A stretch of DNA of 20,696 nt from a bacterium (GCA_021372535.1 JAJFUH010000155.1:1-20696); one strand, 5' to 3'. Numbered from the stretch's first letter, positions 7,844-16,037 are shown. Numbers and translations: made by a program. The notes: generated from the sequence alone by a model not told the origin.

Positions 7844-8050
7844 ATGCAAGCGGGTACAGAAAAAATGGATAAAGAAGGCTCATATTCTCTTGACCGGACA
7901 TGGCTCTCATGTAAAAAGTACGTCTCCAATAAGGGGCAGCTCCGGCTGTTTGTTCTTGCTTATAACCAGAGCGACTTTTTGACACGGCTGGTTCTTCCAA
8001 AGAACAACGGGCACCGGTCGCTCTGCCTGACAATACTGTATTGGGATTGA
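7844..8050 (+). pseudogene. IS1380-like transposase C-terminal remnant
   Basis: The translated frame reads AGTEKMDKEGSYSLDRTWLSC, then a KGQLRLFVLAYNQSDFLTRLVLP block and a HRSLCLTIL block. From memory of IS1380-family DDE transposases, this corresponds to the conserved C-terminal string pattern RGTAEQWIKEGKNA-x-WTRLSC, then QLF-LAYNLGNFLRRL-LP and HWSLTTLREKL. Similarity is clear, but the frame lacks the catalytic N-terminal two-thirds and ends early at 8050, so it is a fossil. No terminal inverted repeats or target duplications were identified. It may extend degraded on both sides. This identification rests on recalled family motifs and needs a protein search. Confidence 0.6.
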
Positions 8051-8284
8051 TTCAAAGAATACGTGTCTCTAAACGTATGTATTGCAGTGCTTAACAAGCA
8101 TGTACGTAATAATATTCATCGGTAGGTATGAAGAAAATACTTGCCAAATACATTATTTGAAAGCAATATTCGTTTATCAATAAGTTACCGGGATTTTTAG
8201 TGCTCATAATTTTTGATATAGGAAATCTCTATTTAATACGTATGGATTATTGGAACGGGACCGGGAAAGGAGAGTTTCCGTCGT
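8051..8284. other. AT-rich leader region upstream of the Rieske gene
   Basis: No gene is seen. The region is AT-rich and should contain the promoter of the Rieske/FGE-like pair. A possible -35 TTGCCA followed after 17 bases by CAATAT lies near 8141-8169, but the -10 match is poor. AAAGGAG, an adequate RBS, occurs about 12 bases before the ATG at 8285. Confidence 0.35.
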
Positions 8285-8770
8285 ATGGATAAAGATATAA
8301 CCCGTAGAAAAATGCTTCTTGATTCCGCGTTGCTGGCTGGTGGAATGTGTTTGTGTAACACTTCAGCCAACGCGCAAAGAACACGTTCCACCTGCTGCGA
8401 AACGCCTGAGCTGGAACCGGATTCGTATGAAATAAGCGAAAAGAGCATTTCCGTCGATCTCAAAAAAGCCGTATCGCTGGATAAACCCGGCTACGCGGCA
8501 GCAGTGGTCAATGCGGACAAAAACATCCAGATCATCGTCGTCCGGACCGGGAAAAAAGAGTATGTGGCGCTTCATCGTCTTTGTACGCATGGCGGACAGG
8601 TTGTCAGTTACAACAGTACGCGAAAAATATTGCAATGTAACAGTTACAATCACTCGATATTCGCTTTAAACGGTGAGGTCGTGAAGGGTCCCGCTCCGAA
8701 ACCGCTGAAAGTGTATCCCGTGAAAATCTCCCGGAACATGTTGGAAATCATTCTGAACGGAGACGCGTGA
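8285..8770 (+). CDS. Exported Rieske-type [2Fe-2S] protein with unusual ligand spacing
   Basis: A 161-residue protein. The N-terminus has a twin-arginine-like signal (TRRKMLLDSALLAG, residues 6-19) ending near ANA (28-30), so export by Tat is likely. The Rieske fold is shown by CTHGG (Cys100, His102), then Cys118, His123 and the trailing GEVVKGPAPKPLKVYPV block that is characteristic of the domain. The second ligand motif reads CNSYNH, which is Cys-x4-His rather than the usual Cys-x2-His, and the extra disulfide cysteines of bc1-type Rieske proteins are absent. The gene is followed after one base by the FGE-like gene, so they form an operon. It may be an electron carrier or a subunit of a periplasmic oxidoreductase; cluster binding is not assured. 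Confidence 0.75.
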   Translation: MDKDITRRKMLLDSALLAGGMCLCNTSANAQRTRSTCCETPELEPDSYEISEKSISVDLKKAVSLDKPGYAAAVVNADKNIQIIVVRTGKKEYVALHRLCTHGGQVVSYNSTRKILQCNSYNHSIFALNGEVVKGPAPKPLKVYPVKISRNMLEIILNGDA

Positions 8771-8771
8771 A

Positions 8772-9590
8772 ATGACAACGATAACGGGGCTCGTGATTAT
8801 CCTGCATTTGTTTTTTCCGGCATCGCCCTCTTTTGCCGGTGATAATCCGGGAACGTGGCGAAATCCCAAAGACGGAATGGTTTTTGTGTGGATTCCGGCA
8901 GGCAGTCTTATGGTGCAAGTACCGAAGGTTGGCGATAAACCTGATGTGGAGTTGCCCTTTGAGCCGGTGGTTTTTGAACGGGGATTCTGGATGGGCCGCA
9001 CCGAGGTGACGGTCAGGCAGTTCAAACAGTTTGTCCGGGAGACGGGTTACATAACCGAAGCCGAAAAAGCTCAAAACCGATACACATGGAAGTCGCCCGG
9101 ATTCAAGCAGAAAGACAGTTATCCGGTTGTATATGTTTCTTATCATGATGCGCTGCAGTATACAAAATGGGCCGGAACAGACCTTCCGACCGAGCCGGAA
9201 TGGGTGTATGCATGCAGCGCGGGAACCACCACCACCTACTACTGGGGCGATGAACTGAATCCCGATCTCTTCTGGCATCGCGAGAATTCCCTTGCGGGGC
9301 CGCATCCGGTCGGGAAGAAAAAACCGAACCCATGGGGACTCTATGACATGGTGGGAAACGCCTGGGAATATTTCAAAATCGACGACAAGTGGTTCGAGTT
9401 CCGGGGCGGTTCATGGACAAGATGCCTCCGATACAAGACACGACAGGGATTCATTGCCGATCAGTTCTTCAAAGATGCGGTGAGCAGACGTCTCTTCACA
9501 TATGATCCCAAGGGCCAGCTCCCCTATCCCTGGGATGATGACCGGGGATTCCGGTGTATTATGCGCTCAGCGGAAGCGAGCAATAAGTAA
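8772..9590 (+). CDS. Exported FGE/SUMF1-fold protein
   Basis: A 272-residue protein with a Sec signal peptide (cleavage near SFA, residue 22) and an FGE-sulfatase (SUMF1) domain. Recognisable blocks are FWMGRTEVTVRQFKQFV (about 72-88), YPVVYVSYHDALQY, LPTEPEWVYACSAG, NPWGLYDMVGNAWEY (about 186-200), RGGSW (211-215) and DDRGFRC (256-262). True formylglycine-generating enzymes carry two active-site cysteines shortly after GGSF/W; here only Cys218 is present in that segment, so sulfatase activation is doubtful. Many SUMF1-fold proteins have other roles, such as ergothioneine or nonhaem-iron chemistry, or are purely structural. The start is one base after the Rieske stop, with GGAG in the preceding coding end. 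No sulfatase gene is present. Confidence 0.8.
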   Translation: MTTITGLVIILHLFFPASPSFAGDNPGTWRNPKDGMVFVWIPAGSLMVQVPKVGDKPDVELPFEPVVFERGFWMGRTEVTVRQFKQFVRETGYITEAEKAQNRYTWKSPGFKQKDSYPVVYVSYHDALQYTKWAGTDLPTEPEWVYACSAGTTTTYYWGDELNPDLFWHRENSLAGPHPVGKKKPNPWGLYDMVGNAWEYFKIDDKWFEFRGGSWTRCLRYKTRQGFIADQFFKDAVSRRLFTYDPKGQLPYPWDDDRGFRCIMRSAEASNK

Positions 9591-9717
9591 TATTTTTTCA
9601 CATACTATCCCGGTGTATTCTGTGCAAATTAACCGGATCAAAACCGATGTTCTGTCAACAGCTTGTACCTGTTTGCCTGTATTAAAGGGAGCAGGGAAAT
9701 ACGGAGCATCACAGTGA

Positions 9718-12420
9718 CTATTGACTTGTCCGGGTTAGACGCCCGATGATTCCGGCAGTGAGTTCGCCGATAATCGCCTCATCCTCGATTTTTACGCCAT
9801 CCTTGCGGATATAGAACGCATCTGCGACCTGATCCTCATCCGTCCCGATCTTGGCTGTATGGATATCGATACCGTTTTCACCGAGTATGCTCGTGATATC
9901 GTACAGAAGTCCCGTATAATCGGTAGCAAATACATCGATAACCGTGTATTGGGATGAGATGTCATTGTAAAACTTCACCCGCGGAGGATAATACACCACG
10001 TTTTTCCTCCGGCGTTTCCAGCGGCGGATATGGCTCTGAATGAGATGTTTCACATCGATCTTACCAGCTATGATCTGCGGAAGATTACGTTTGAATTCAT
10101 GCTGTTTTTCGGGGGTAATGAGAGCTTCCGCGTTTTCGTTCACCACGAGGAACGTGTCGATGATGATGCCGTCGTTACGGGTGAAAATCTGCGCTCCGAC
10201 AATGTTGATATCCGAGGAGGTGATGGCGCCGCAGATGTCCGAAAGCGCTTTCGGGTAATCGGGAGCAATCACGGTGAGCATGGTCAGCTTCCCTTTATGG
10301 TGGAATGATGCCCAGGCTCCCCGTTTTTTCATGGACTCGATCCCTTTGAGGTGTTTCCTGATGGCAGCTGGCATGGTAACCCGTAAATACTGTTCGGGTA
10401 GATTGCCGAGGTGTTCCCGTACCTTTTGCCGGGGAAAGTCCCCGCAGAATTTATCGGCCAGGTCGCGAATGCGACTCTTTCTCGTTGTTCGGGCGGTACG
10501 TTCGAATCCCCTGTCGATCAGCATGAGCGCTTTTTTGTAAAGATTCCAGATCAGGGCGCGTTTCCAGTCGGTGAGCGCATCCGGCGAAAGCGCCAGAAGA
10601 TCGGCGAATGTGAGGAGCGTAAGCATCCTGAGCCGTCCCGCGCTGCCGACATGCTCGATAAAATCGCTGACAGTGTCCTTGTCCTCGATATCGCGGCGCT
10701 GTGAGACATGGGACATGAGGAGATGATCACGGATGAGAAACTGGACAAGCTCCAGTGTCCGTTCATCGAAGCTGAGCCGTTTGAGCACACGCGCCGCCAT
10801 GCGCTCTCCGCGCTTCGAGTGTGACGCCCCATCTGCTTTTCCAATGTCATGGAGGAGTCCGGCAAGATAGAGCGCGCTCCGGGCTGTGACATCCTGCATG
10901 AGCACCGAAAGCTCCGGATCGCCCGTGCGTTTTCCCGTATACATGCCTTCGAGGTTTTCGACAACCCGCAGCGAGTGTTCATCGGTCGTATACATGTGAT
11001 AGAAGTCGTACTGGTAATGCCAGCATATGGGCTCGAATTCGGGGATAAGTTTTATCAGAACGCCATGTTCGTGCATGAGACGGAGGGCGCGGCCTACTCC
11101 TTCACGTATATTGATCAGGTTGTGAAAAGCGGCAATAATTTCCGAATATCCGGAAAGGTCGCCTTCGAACTTTGGGAGATTTTTTTCGATGAGCGACGAA
11201 GTGCTTCCCTTGATATTGACTCCTCGCGCGCCTGCAACGATGAAAATCTCTATCAGAAGCTTCGGATGCACCGCCAGCGTTTCATTTTCCTCACGAATCA
11301 GGGCAACTTTTTTACCGTTCGCCCTGAGATTCTCGGAAATGGTGACATAGGGCTCATCACCGGTTCCCGAAACGATGATAAAGAACTTCTCGACGATACG
11401 GTCGGTGAGCTGACGGATTCGACCGACATGCATGTAGTAATCACGCATGAACGATTCCACCGGGCTGACGCCTTCGCCGCTGTAACGGAGGTTTTTCGCA
11501 ACTTCGGGAAGTATCAGATGATCGAGTATATCCGTTTTTTTACCGGTAAGAAAATGGAGGGAATTGCGTACCCGCAGGAGAAAATCAAGACCGGCTTCAT
11601 ACGCGTCTTTTTCGTGGGCTGAGAAAAGACCGCCTGTCACCATTTCATCGAGTGTGTTTCCCCGCTCCGTTATCTGCAGAAGCCAGCGGGCGGTATGAAT
11701 ATCCCGAAGCGTGCCGGGACATTCCTTGATATTGGGCTGCTGAATCTGCACGGTCCTGTGATAGAACTCGAGTCTTTGAATCCGTTCGTCGATCTTCCGC
11801 ATGGCGAGCTGTTTTCCCGAATCGTCATGCAGCCACTGCGAGAACCTGCTCCTGAACGCTTCCCATAACGATGAGTTTCCCGCAAGAAATCGCGCTTCGA
11901 GGAGCGAAGTGGCAAGATATATATCCTCACGGGCGCCATCCATGCACTCTTCCATGCTCCGGGTCGAATGACCGATATCGAGATTCATATCCCACAGAAA
12001 CTGAAGCAGCGTCCTGATGGAATTACTCCCGGCTTCGGCAAACGGTTTATCAGACAGGAAGAGAAGGTCGATATCCGAACAGGGATTGAGCTCGCGGCGT
12101 CCATAACCGCCGAGCGCAATAATCGCATATTCCATGGTATCCGGAGAGAGCTGCGAAAAAAAGCGGCATACATGGAGTATGAGCCGGTCTATGCGTTCCG
12201 AGAGCATGGCGCACACAACATGACCGGCGGCACCGCCGTCATGCGCCTGTTCTATATGGGCATGGACATGCTTCAGGGCTTTCCTGTAAGCAGTGAGGCT
12301 CTGTCGGATGATATTCTGCGAGTCCGGCCGGTATGGGAATTCACGCGCGACTGTATCGAGCGCCCGGTCGGTGAGATCGCCGAATTCCAATAAAACGGAA
12401 TCCTTTGAATTGTATGTCAC
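9718..12420 (-). CDS. glnD: [Protein-PII] uridylyltransferase / uridylyl-removing enzyme
   Basis: A 900-residue sensor of nitrogen status that uridylylates PII when glutamine is low and removes UMP when it is high. Domain order is a nucleotidyltransferase domain with GGYGRRE (104-110) and SDIDLL (115-120), a GlnE/GlnD-type helical linker, an HD phosphohydrolase domain with GLLHDIGKADG (about 515-530), and two C-terminal ACT domains starting near TVIAPDYPKALSDICG and VFATDYTGLLYDITSI. Length matches the full enzyme. The likely start is GTG at 12420 with a weak GGATAAG upstream. No glnB, glnK or amtB gene is in the window. It faces the FGE-like gene tail to tail. Confidence 0.94.
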   Translation of the reverse strand: MTYNSKDSVLLEFGDLTDRALDTVAREFPYRPDSQNIIRQSLTAYRKALKHVHAHIEQAHDGGAAGHVVCAMLSERIDRLILHVCRFFSQLSPDTMEYAIIALGGYGRRELNPCSDIDLLFLSDKPFAEAGSNSIRTLLQFLWDMNLDIGHSTRSMEECMDGAREDIYLATSLLEARFLAGNSSLWEAFRSRFSQWLHDDSGKQLAMRKIDERIQRLEFYHRTVQIQQPNIKECPGTLRDIHTARWLLQITERGNTLDEMVTGGLFSAHEKDAYEAGLDFLLRVRNSLHFLTGKKTDILDHLILPEVAKNLRYSGEGVSPVESFMRDYYMHVGRIRQLTDRIVEKFFIIVSGTGDEPYVTISENLRANGKKVALIREENETLAVHPKLLIEIFIVAGARGVNIKGSTSSLIEKNLPKFEGDLSGYSEIIAAFHNLINIREGVGRALRLMHEHGVLIKLIPEFEPICWHYQYDFYHMYTTDEHSLRVVENLEGMYTGKRTGDPELSVLMQDVTARSALYLAGLLHDIGKADGASHSKRGERMAARVLKRLSFDERTLELVQFLIRDHLLMSHVSQRRDIEDKDTVSDFIEHVGSAGRLRMLTLLTFADLLALSPDALTDWKRALIWNLYKKALMLIDRGFERTARTTRKSRIRDLADKFCGDFPRQKVREHLGNLPEQYLRVTMPAAIRKHLKGIESMKKRGAWASFHHKGKLTMLTVIAPDYPKALSDICGAITSSDINIVGAQIFTRNDGIIIDTFLVVNENAEALITPEKQHEFKRNLPQIIAGKIDVKHLIQSHIRRWKRRRKNVVYYPPRVKFYNDISSQYTVIDVFATDYTGLLYDITSILGENGIDIHTAKIGTDEDQVADAFYIRKDGVKIEDEAIIGELTAGIIGRLTRTSQ

Positions 12421-12570
12421 ATCTTATCCGATCTATTTATAAAATTTAATAGAATGCCGATTTACACGGATTGGGCTGATATATATGGATTTGAATCAAT
12501 ATATATCATTCCGAATATAATTCAGAGGCCGATGAACCGGTCAATATGTTCACAGCCCGGATTACCAATC
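12421..12570. other. Gap between flavodiiron gene and glnD with an AT-rich palindrome
   Basis: This 150-base gap probably holds the glnD promoter. A 30-base near-perfect palindrome spans 12478-12507, with outer arms GATATATAT and ATATATATC and inner arms GATT and AATC around a TG centre. Its distance of about 60-90 bases upstream of the glnD GTG suits an operator. It has no GC-rich stem or U-tract, so termination after the flavodiiron gene is a weaker option. Confidence 0.5.
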
Positions 12571-13770
12571 TCAGACATCAGCTGGTTCTTTGGCCGCTTT
12601 CCCGATCTGCCTGCCAAAGGTGCGGCATTCCTCGATACATCGGGAATCCGGCTGCCATTTGCATGTTATCCCTTCGGCAATAAGGGGGATTTTGCATTTC
12701 CCGAGGTGTTCTTCGATGATTTTAACCGATTCACCGCTCCACCCGTAAGAACCGAATGCCGCGCCGATTTTATTTTTGAACCGCAGTCCCCTGAGGTCCT
12801 CGAGCAGCGGGGTAATAGTGGGCAGGACACCGTAATTGAGCGTCGGCGAGCCGATGATAACCGCCCGTGACCTGAACACTTCGACGATGGCGTCGTTACG
12901 GTCGGTGACCGCGGCATGGATGATCTTATAGTCCACTCCTTCGTCCGCGATGCCGTCCCCGATCGCCTCGGCCATGCGGCGGGTGGCGTCCCACATGGTA
13001 TCGAAGAGAATAACCGCCCGCGGCTCGGGTTTCTGGAGCGCCCATTCCTGGTATTTTGTCACAATCCGGACAGGGTTGTCGCGCCAGATTATCCCGTGAC
13101 TCGGAGCGATCATACTGACCGGGACGCCGAGTCCGAGCACTTCCTCGATTTTTTTGGTCACAAGGGGGCTGTATGGAGTCAGAATATTGGCGTAGTATTT
13201 CAGCGCTTCCTCGAAGAGCTCTTCCTGGTTCACCTGATCGTTGAACCTGAAGGCGCTGGCATAATGCTGGCCAAACGCGTCATTGGGCATGAGTATGTTG
13301 TGCCCGGTCAGGTAGGTGAACATGCTGTCCGGCCAGTGAAGCATGGGAGCTTCGACAAAAACGAGATCGTTCTTACCGATGCCGATCCTGTCGCCGGTCT
13401 GCACCGTCTTTACGTTCCAGTTGTGGTGAAAATGTCCCTCGAAACTCTCCTCGCCGCGCTTCGACACGACGAGCGTCGCTTTCGGAGCGAGAGACATGAC
13501 CGCGGGAAGACTGCCCGAATGGTCGGGCTCGGAGTGATTTGCTACGACAATATCGATGGACGAGGGATCGATTATCTCACGGATGTTTTCGATGAGCTGG
13601 TCACGGAAAGGACTCCAGACCGTATCCACAAGCACCTTTTTTTCATCGATGATCAGGTAGGAATTGTAGGTCGAGCCCCGGTGAGTCGATAATTCATGGC
13701 CGTGGAACTTCCTCAGTCCCCAGTCAACGACTCCGACCCAGTATACATCTTTTGCCAGTTCGACAACCAT
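12571..13770 (-). CDS. Flavodiiron protein (A-type flavoprotein, O2/NO reductase)
   Basis: A 399-residue cytoplasmic enzyme with a beta-lactamase-like diiron domain followed by an FMN-binding flavodoxin domain (from about residue 252). All diiron ligands are in place: His79, Glu81, Asp83, His84 in HSEPDH, His145, Asp164 and His225 (PSHGIIW). Such proteins reduce O2 to water and/or NO to N2O, usually with electrons from rubredoxin. No rubredoxin domain is fused, so a separate donor is needed. The ATG has a good RBS (AAAGGAG, ten bases upstream). It is 56 bases downstream of the octahaem cytochrome gene on the same strand, which supports an NO-related role, though O2 reduction cannot be excluded. 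Confidence 0.94.
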   Translation of the reverse strand: MVVELAKDVYWVGVVDWGLRKFHGHELSTHRGSTYNSYLIIDEKKVLVDTVWSPFRDQLIENIREIIDPSSIDIVVANHSEPDHSGSLPAVMSLAPKATLVVSKRGEESFEGHFHHNWNVKTVQTGDRIGIGKNDLVFVEAPMLHWPDSMFTYLTGHNILMPNDAFGQHYASAFRFNDQVNQEELFEEALKYYANILTPYSPLVTKKIEEVLGLGVPVSMIAPSHGIIWRDNPVRIVTKYQEWALQKPEPRAVILFDTMWDATRRMAEAIGDGIADEGVDYKIIHAAVTDRNDAIVEVFRSRAVIIGSPTLNYGVLPTITPLLEDLRGLRFKNKIGAAFGSYGWSGESVKIIEEHLGKCKIPLIAEGITCKWQPDSRCIEECRTFGRQIGKAAKEPADV

Positions 13771-13826
13771 GGTGACTGTACTCCTTTTATCCGTTTTATT
13801 TTCACCAGACAGGGAACAATACAGCT

Positions 13827-15212
13827 TTATTTCCCCGGCCTTCCTTTCAGATTTTTGACTTTATCCCATCCCTGAGGAAGCGGATCGACCGCGTCGGGTG
13901 TAAAATTCTTCCCTCCGGAACCGGGAACATATACCGGCGATCCGTGCCCTTTTTCCTTCGCCTCTTCAGAAAGCCTGACCAGGTGCTGGTAAGACCTTTT
14001 CAGGTCGTAAAAACCATGCCACCACGAGTAATCGGGTCCCATCATAGCCGATCCCATACGAGCTCTGCGGCCCTCGTGATGCCATAATTCGTAGAACACC
14101 CATTCGATCTCCTCATCGAATACCGGCCATTTCGTGAGAAGATTCCGGCTGTAAAGATCGTCAATTATCACCTTGGCGGGCTTATAGTAATCATCATTGT
14201 AATGCTGAACGGCCGCATCGTACCGTTCGAGGTAATTATTCGCCCACCGCGGCGAGTGACACTGGGTACATACCGTAACCATCTTTTTACGCTCGTCAAC
14301 GCCGTCATGATCTTTGTTCGGAACGGTGAGCGGCGACTGGGATTCCCATTTGAGCCGCTCCCCGACATCGTGCGATGTCGCAAGGGGGCCGATTCCCGAC
14401 ATGTGGCATGCTGCGCATGTCGGGGCCGAGAAATCACCCGAGGGTTCCCATGAATCGGTCGCAGCTTCGAAATTCCATTTTTCGCGCTCGGCAAGATACC
14501 GTTTCCCGTGTTTCGACTCGAAGTAGATTTCATCCTGCGGATGGTCGGGACCGAGATGACACTGGCCGCATGTCTCGGGTTTCCGGGCTTCTGCAAGTGA
14601 AAACCGGTGCGTCGTATGACAGAGCACGCAGCTCCCCCGTGAGCCGTCGGGATTGATTCTCCCGCATCCCTCGTTGGGCCAGTTCTCCATGGTCAGTTCA
14701 CCCGTCGAGATGTCCGAGCCATGACACATATAACAGCCGGTTTCACGCTCGATATCGTTATTCATGCCCTTCAGCCAGGGGTCTTTGAGCTCTTTCGCCT
14801 GTATATCCCATGTCCGGGCGTGTTTGCTCATGGAAAACTCCTCTTCCTCGCGGGGATGACACTTGCTGCAGTCGCGTGGTGTTACGACCGGGGTGATTTT
14901 TACGTTTTTGTATTTTTTCGTGCCGGGGCAGTCACGGGCATCTTTGTCGGTCGGCTCGGCGCCATGGCAGTCGAGACAGGTTATGGATGCACGGGCATGC
15001 GGGCTGTTCGACCAGTCCTCGACCTTGCCGGGTTCTTCCGCAGCGTGGCATGAGATGCATTCACGCTCGACTTCCGAGAGACCGCGGTAGATTTCAATCT
15101 TTTTGGCCAATTGGGGCGCGGGGAGTTTTTTCTCCTGACCGCTGGCGCCCGTCATTACCGATATGACCATTACAATTGTCAGACATGAAGCAGTTACCAG
15201 GGAGCGGTTCAT
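13827..15212 (-). CDS. haoA: Octahaem cytochrome c of the hydroxylamine oxidoreductase family
   Basis: A 461-residue exported protein with a signal peptide (about residues 1-25) and eight CXXCH haem sites at 52, 79, 115, 160, 195, 215, 266 and 315. HAO-family blocks are visible: WPNEGCGRINPDGSRGSC, ARKPETCGQCHLGPDHPQ, SKHG, APTCAACHMSG and SHDVGERLKW. The family includes hydroxylamine oxidoreductases, hydrazine dehydrogenases and reductive enzymes. Its partner is a NapC/NrfH-type quinol dehydrogenase overlapping by four bases, the same layout as the haoCA pairs of some Campylobacterota, where a reductive role is proposed. Tyr395 in a PDYSWWHG motif should be compared with the cross-linking tyrosine of oxidative enzymes. 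Direction of catalysis cannot be set from sequence alone. Confidence 0.88.
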   Translation of the reverse strand: MNRSLVTASCLTIVMVISVMTGASGQEKKLPAPQLAKKIEIYRGLSEVERECISCHAAEEPGKVEDWSNSPHARASITCLDCHGAEPTDKDARDCPGTKKYKNVKITPVVTPRDCSKCHPREEEEFSMSKHARTWDIQAKELKDPWLKGMNNDIERETGCYMCHGSDISTGELTMENWPNEGCGRINPDGSRGSCVLCHTTHRFSLAEARKPETCGQCHLGPDHPQDEIYFESKHGKRYLAEREKWNFEAATDSWEPSGDFSAPTCAACHMSGIGPLATSHDVGERLKWESQSPLTVPNKDHDGVDERKKMVTVCTQCHSPRWANNYLERYDAAVQHYNDDYYKPAKVIIDDLYSRNLLTKWPVFDEEIEWVFYELWHHEGRRARMGSAMMGPDYSWWHGFYDLKRSYQHLVRLSEEAKEKGHGSPVYVPGSGGKNFTPDAVDPLPQGWDKVKNLKGRPGK

Positions 15213-15769
15213 TGTAAGTCCCCGTTTTCAGCTGTATACGAATTGTTAAACAGGTATTCCCTGAAAGCACCGTGAAATTCCTTGCGGTGACAATCAAGGC
15301 ACCGTTTTCTATCCTTCATTTTTAAATACTCTCTGTGGGCAATTATCGTTTTGATTGCCGCACCGCGCGGTGTCAGGTTCACATGACAGCGCCTGCACGA
15401 TGAATCGTATACTTTACGGCGCGCGCTCTGCCCGAGCTCATCCCATGGCATCATCACGGGGTCCGATTCACCGAACAGGTGGACTGCGATATCGTTGACC
15501 CCGTCACGGGTTTTGGTCCACAGTTTCGGGATCAGTGCATGGGGAATATGGCAGTCGCTGCACTGCGCGACGACACCCTCGTCGTTCTGATAGTGCGCCG
15601 ATTGTTTCCAGCCCTGTTCCGCGACGATTCTCATTTCATGACACGAGATACAGAACGATGTTTCCGATGTGTATGAAATCATGTAAGCGCTGACTGCGCA
15701 GCCGATACCTGCCGTCATGAAACCCGCCACGAGGAACACCATGTGACCAGCGGAAGGTCGTTTGATCAT
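15209..15769 (-). CDS. haoC: NapC/NrfH-family tetrahaem quinol dehydrogenase
   Basis: A 186-residue inner-membrane-anchored cytochrome with one N-terminal transmembrane helix (about residues 10-32) and four CXXCH sites at 40, 70, 125 and 157. The first reads CISCHEM, with the Met typical of the NrfH/NapC quinol-site haem. Proteins of this family take electrons from menaquinol and pass them to a periplasmic partner. Its stop codon overlaps the ATG of the octahaem cytochrome gene by four bases, which identifies that protein as the partner. The ATG has GAGGAG five bases upstream. It is the first gene of the cytochrome/flavodiiron cluster. Confidence 0.9.
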   Translation of the reverse strand: MIKRPSAGHMVFLVAGFMTAGIGCAVSAYMISYTSETSFCISCHEMRIVAEQGWKQSAHYQNDEGVVAQCSDCHIPHALIPKLWTKTRDGVNDIAVHLFGESDPVMMPWDELGQSARRKVYDSSCRRCHVNLTPRGAAIKTIIAHREYLKMKDRKRCLDCHRKEFHGAFREYLFNNSYTAENGDLQ

Positions 15770-16037
15770 TCAGGCTCCTCTTTTTCTGCCGCACGATGCG
15801 CGGAGAATCCTATACGGTAATCGAATCAGTCAACGGTTATCTGAAAATCACTGAGTATCGTATTTTTTATGGCACTGTTTATACGTGTTGTGATAAATCA
15901 CGTTTAAGTGGATATAAGCTGTCAAGTGTCGGCACTACCGATTAATGATTCGGGAACATGTTTACATGCCCTTGACAGCAACAAAACAACACATTGCATC
16001 ATGGGGCTCGTGAAAAATATACTTTTTCACAGTCCTC
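15770..16037. promoter_or_regulatory. Upstream region of the cytochrome/flavodiiron cluster with two dyads
   Basis: No gene is seen. A dyad GTGATAAATCAC (15890-15901) sits within TGTGA-N4-TCACG, the same total length as FNR-type sites, about 120 bases upstream of the first cytochrome gene. A second inverted repeat has 9-bp perfect arms, GCTGTCAAG (15918-15926) and CTTGACAGC (15971-15979), each containing a TTGACA in opposite directions. No matching -10 box was found for either TTGACA. These may be sites for a CRP/FNR-family nitrosative-stress regulator. Confidence 0.35.
16010..16030. repeat. AT-rich hairpin downstream of the glycosidase gene
   Basis: GTGAAAAA and TTTTTCAC form 8-bp perfect arms around a five-base loop (TATAC), just after the stop of the minus-strand GH127 gene. 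It could end or protect that transcript, but the stem is weak and no separate U-tract follows on the minus strand. Confidence 0.35.

Noticed and set aside
7680-8033. Minus-strand frame of 117 codons
   Set aside because: It overlaps the transposase remnant in antisense, lacks an RBS and has no recognisable domain.
10849-11622. Plus-strand frame of 257 codons inside glnD
   Set aside because: It is antisense to conserved GlnD domains and resembles no protein family.
12916-13692. Plus-strand frame of 258 codons opposite the flavodiiron gene
   Set aside because: The minus frame retains every diiron ligand; the plus frame has no RBS or recognisable motifs.
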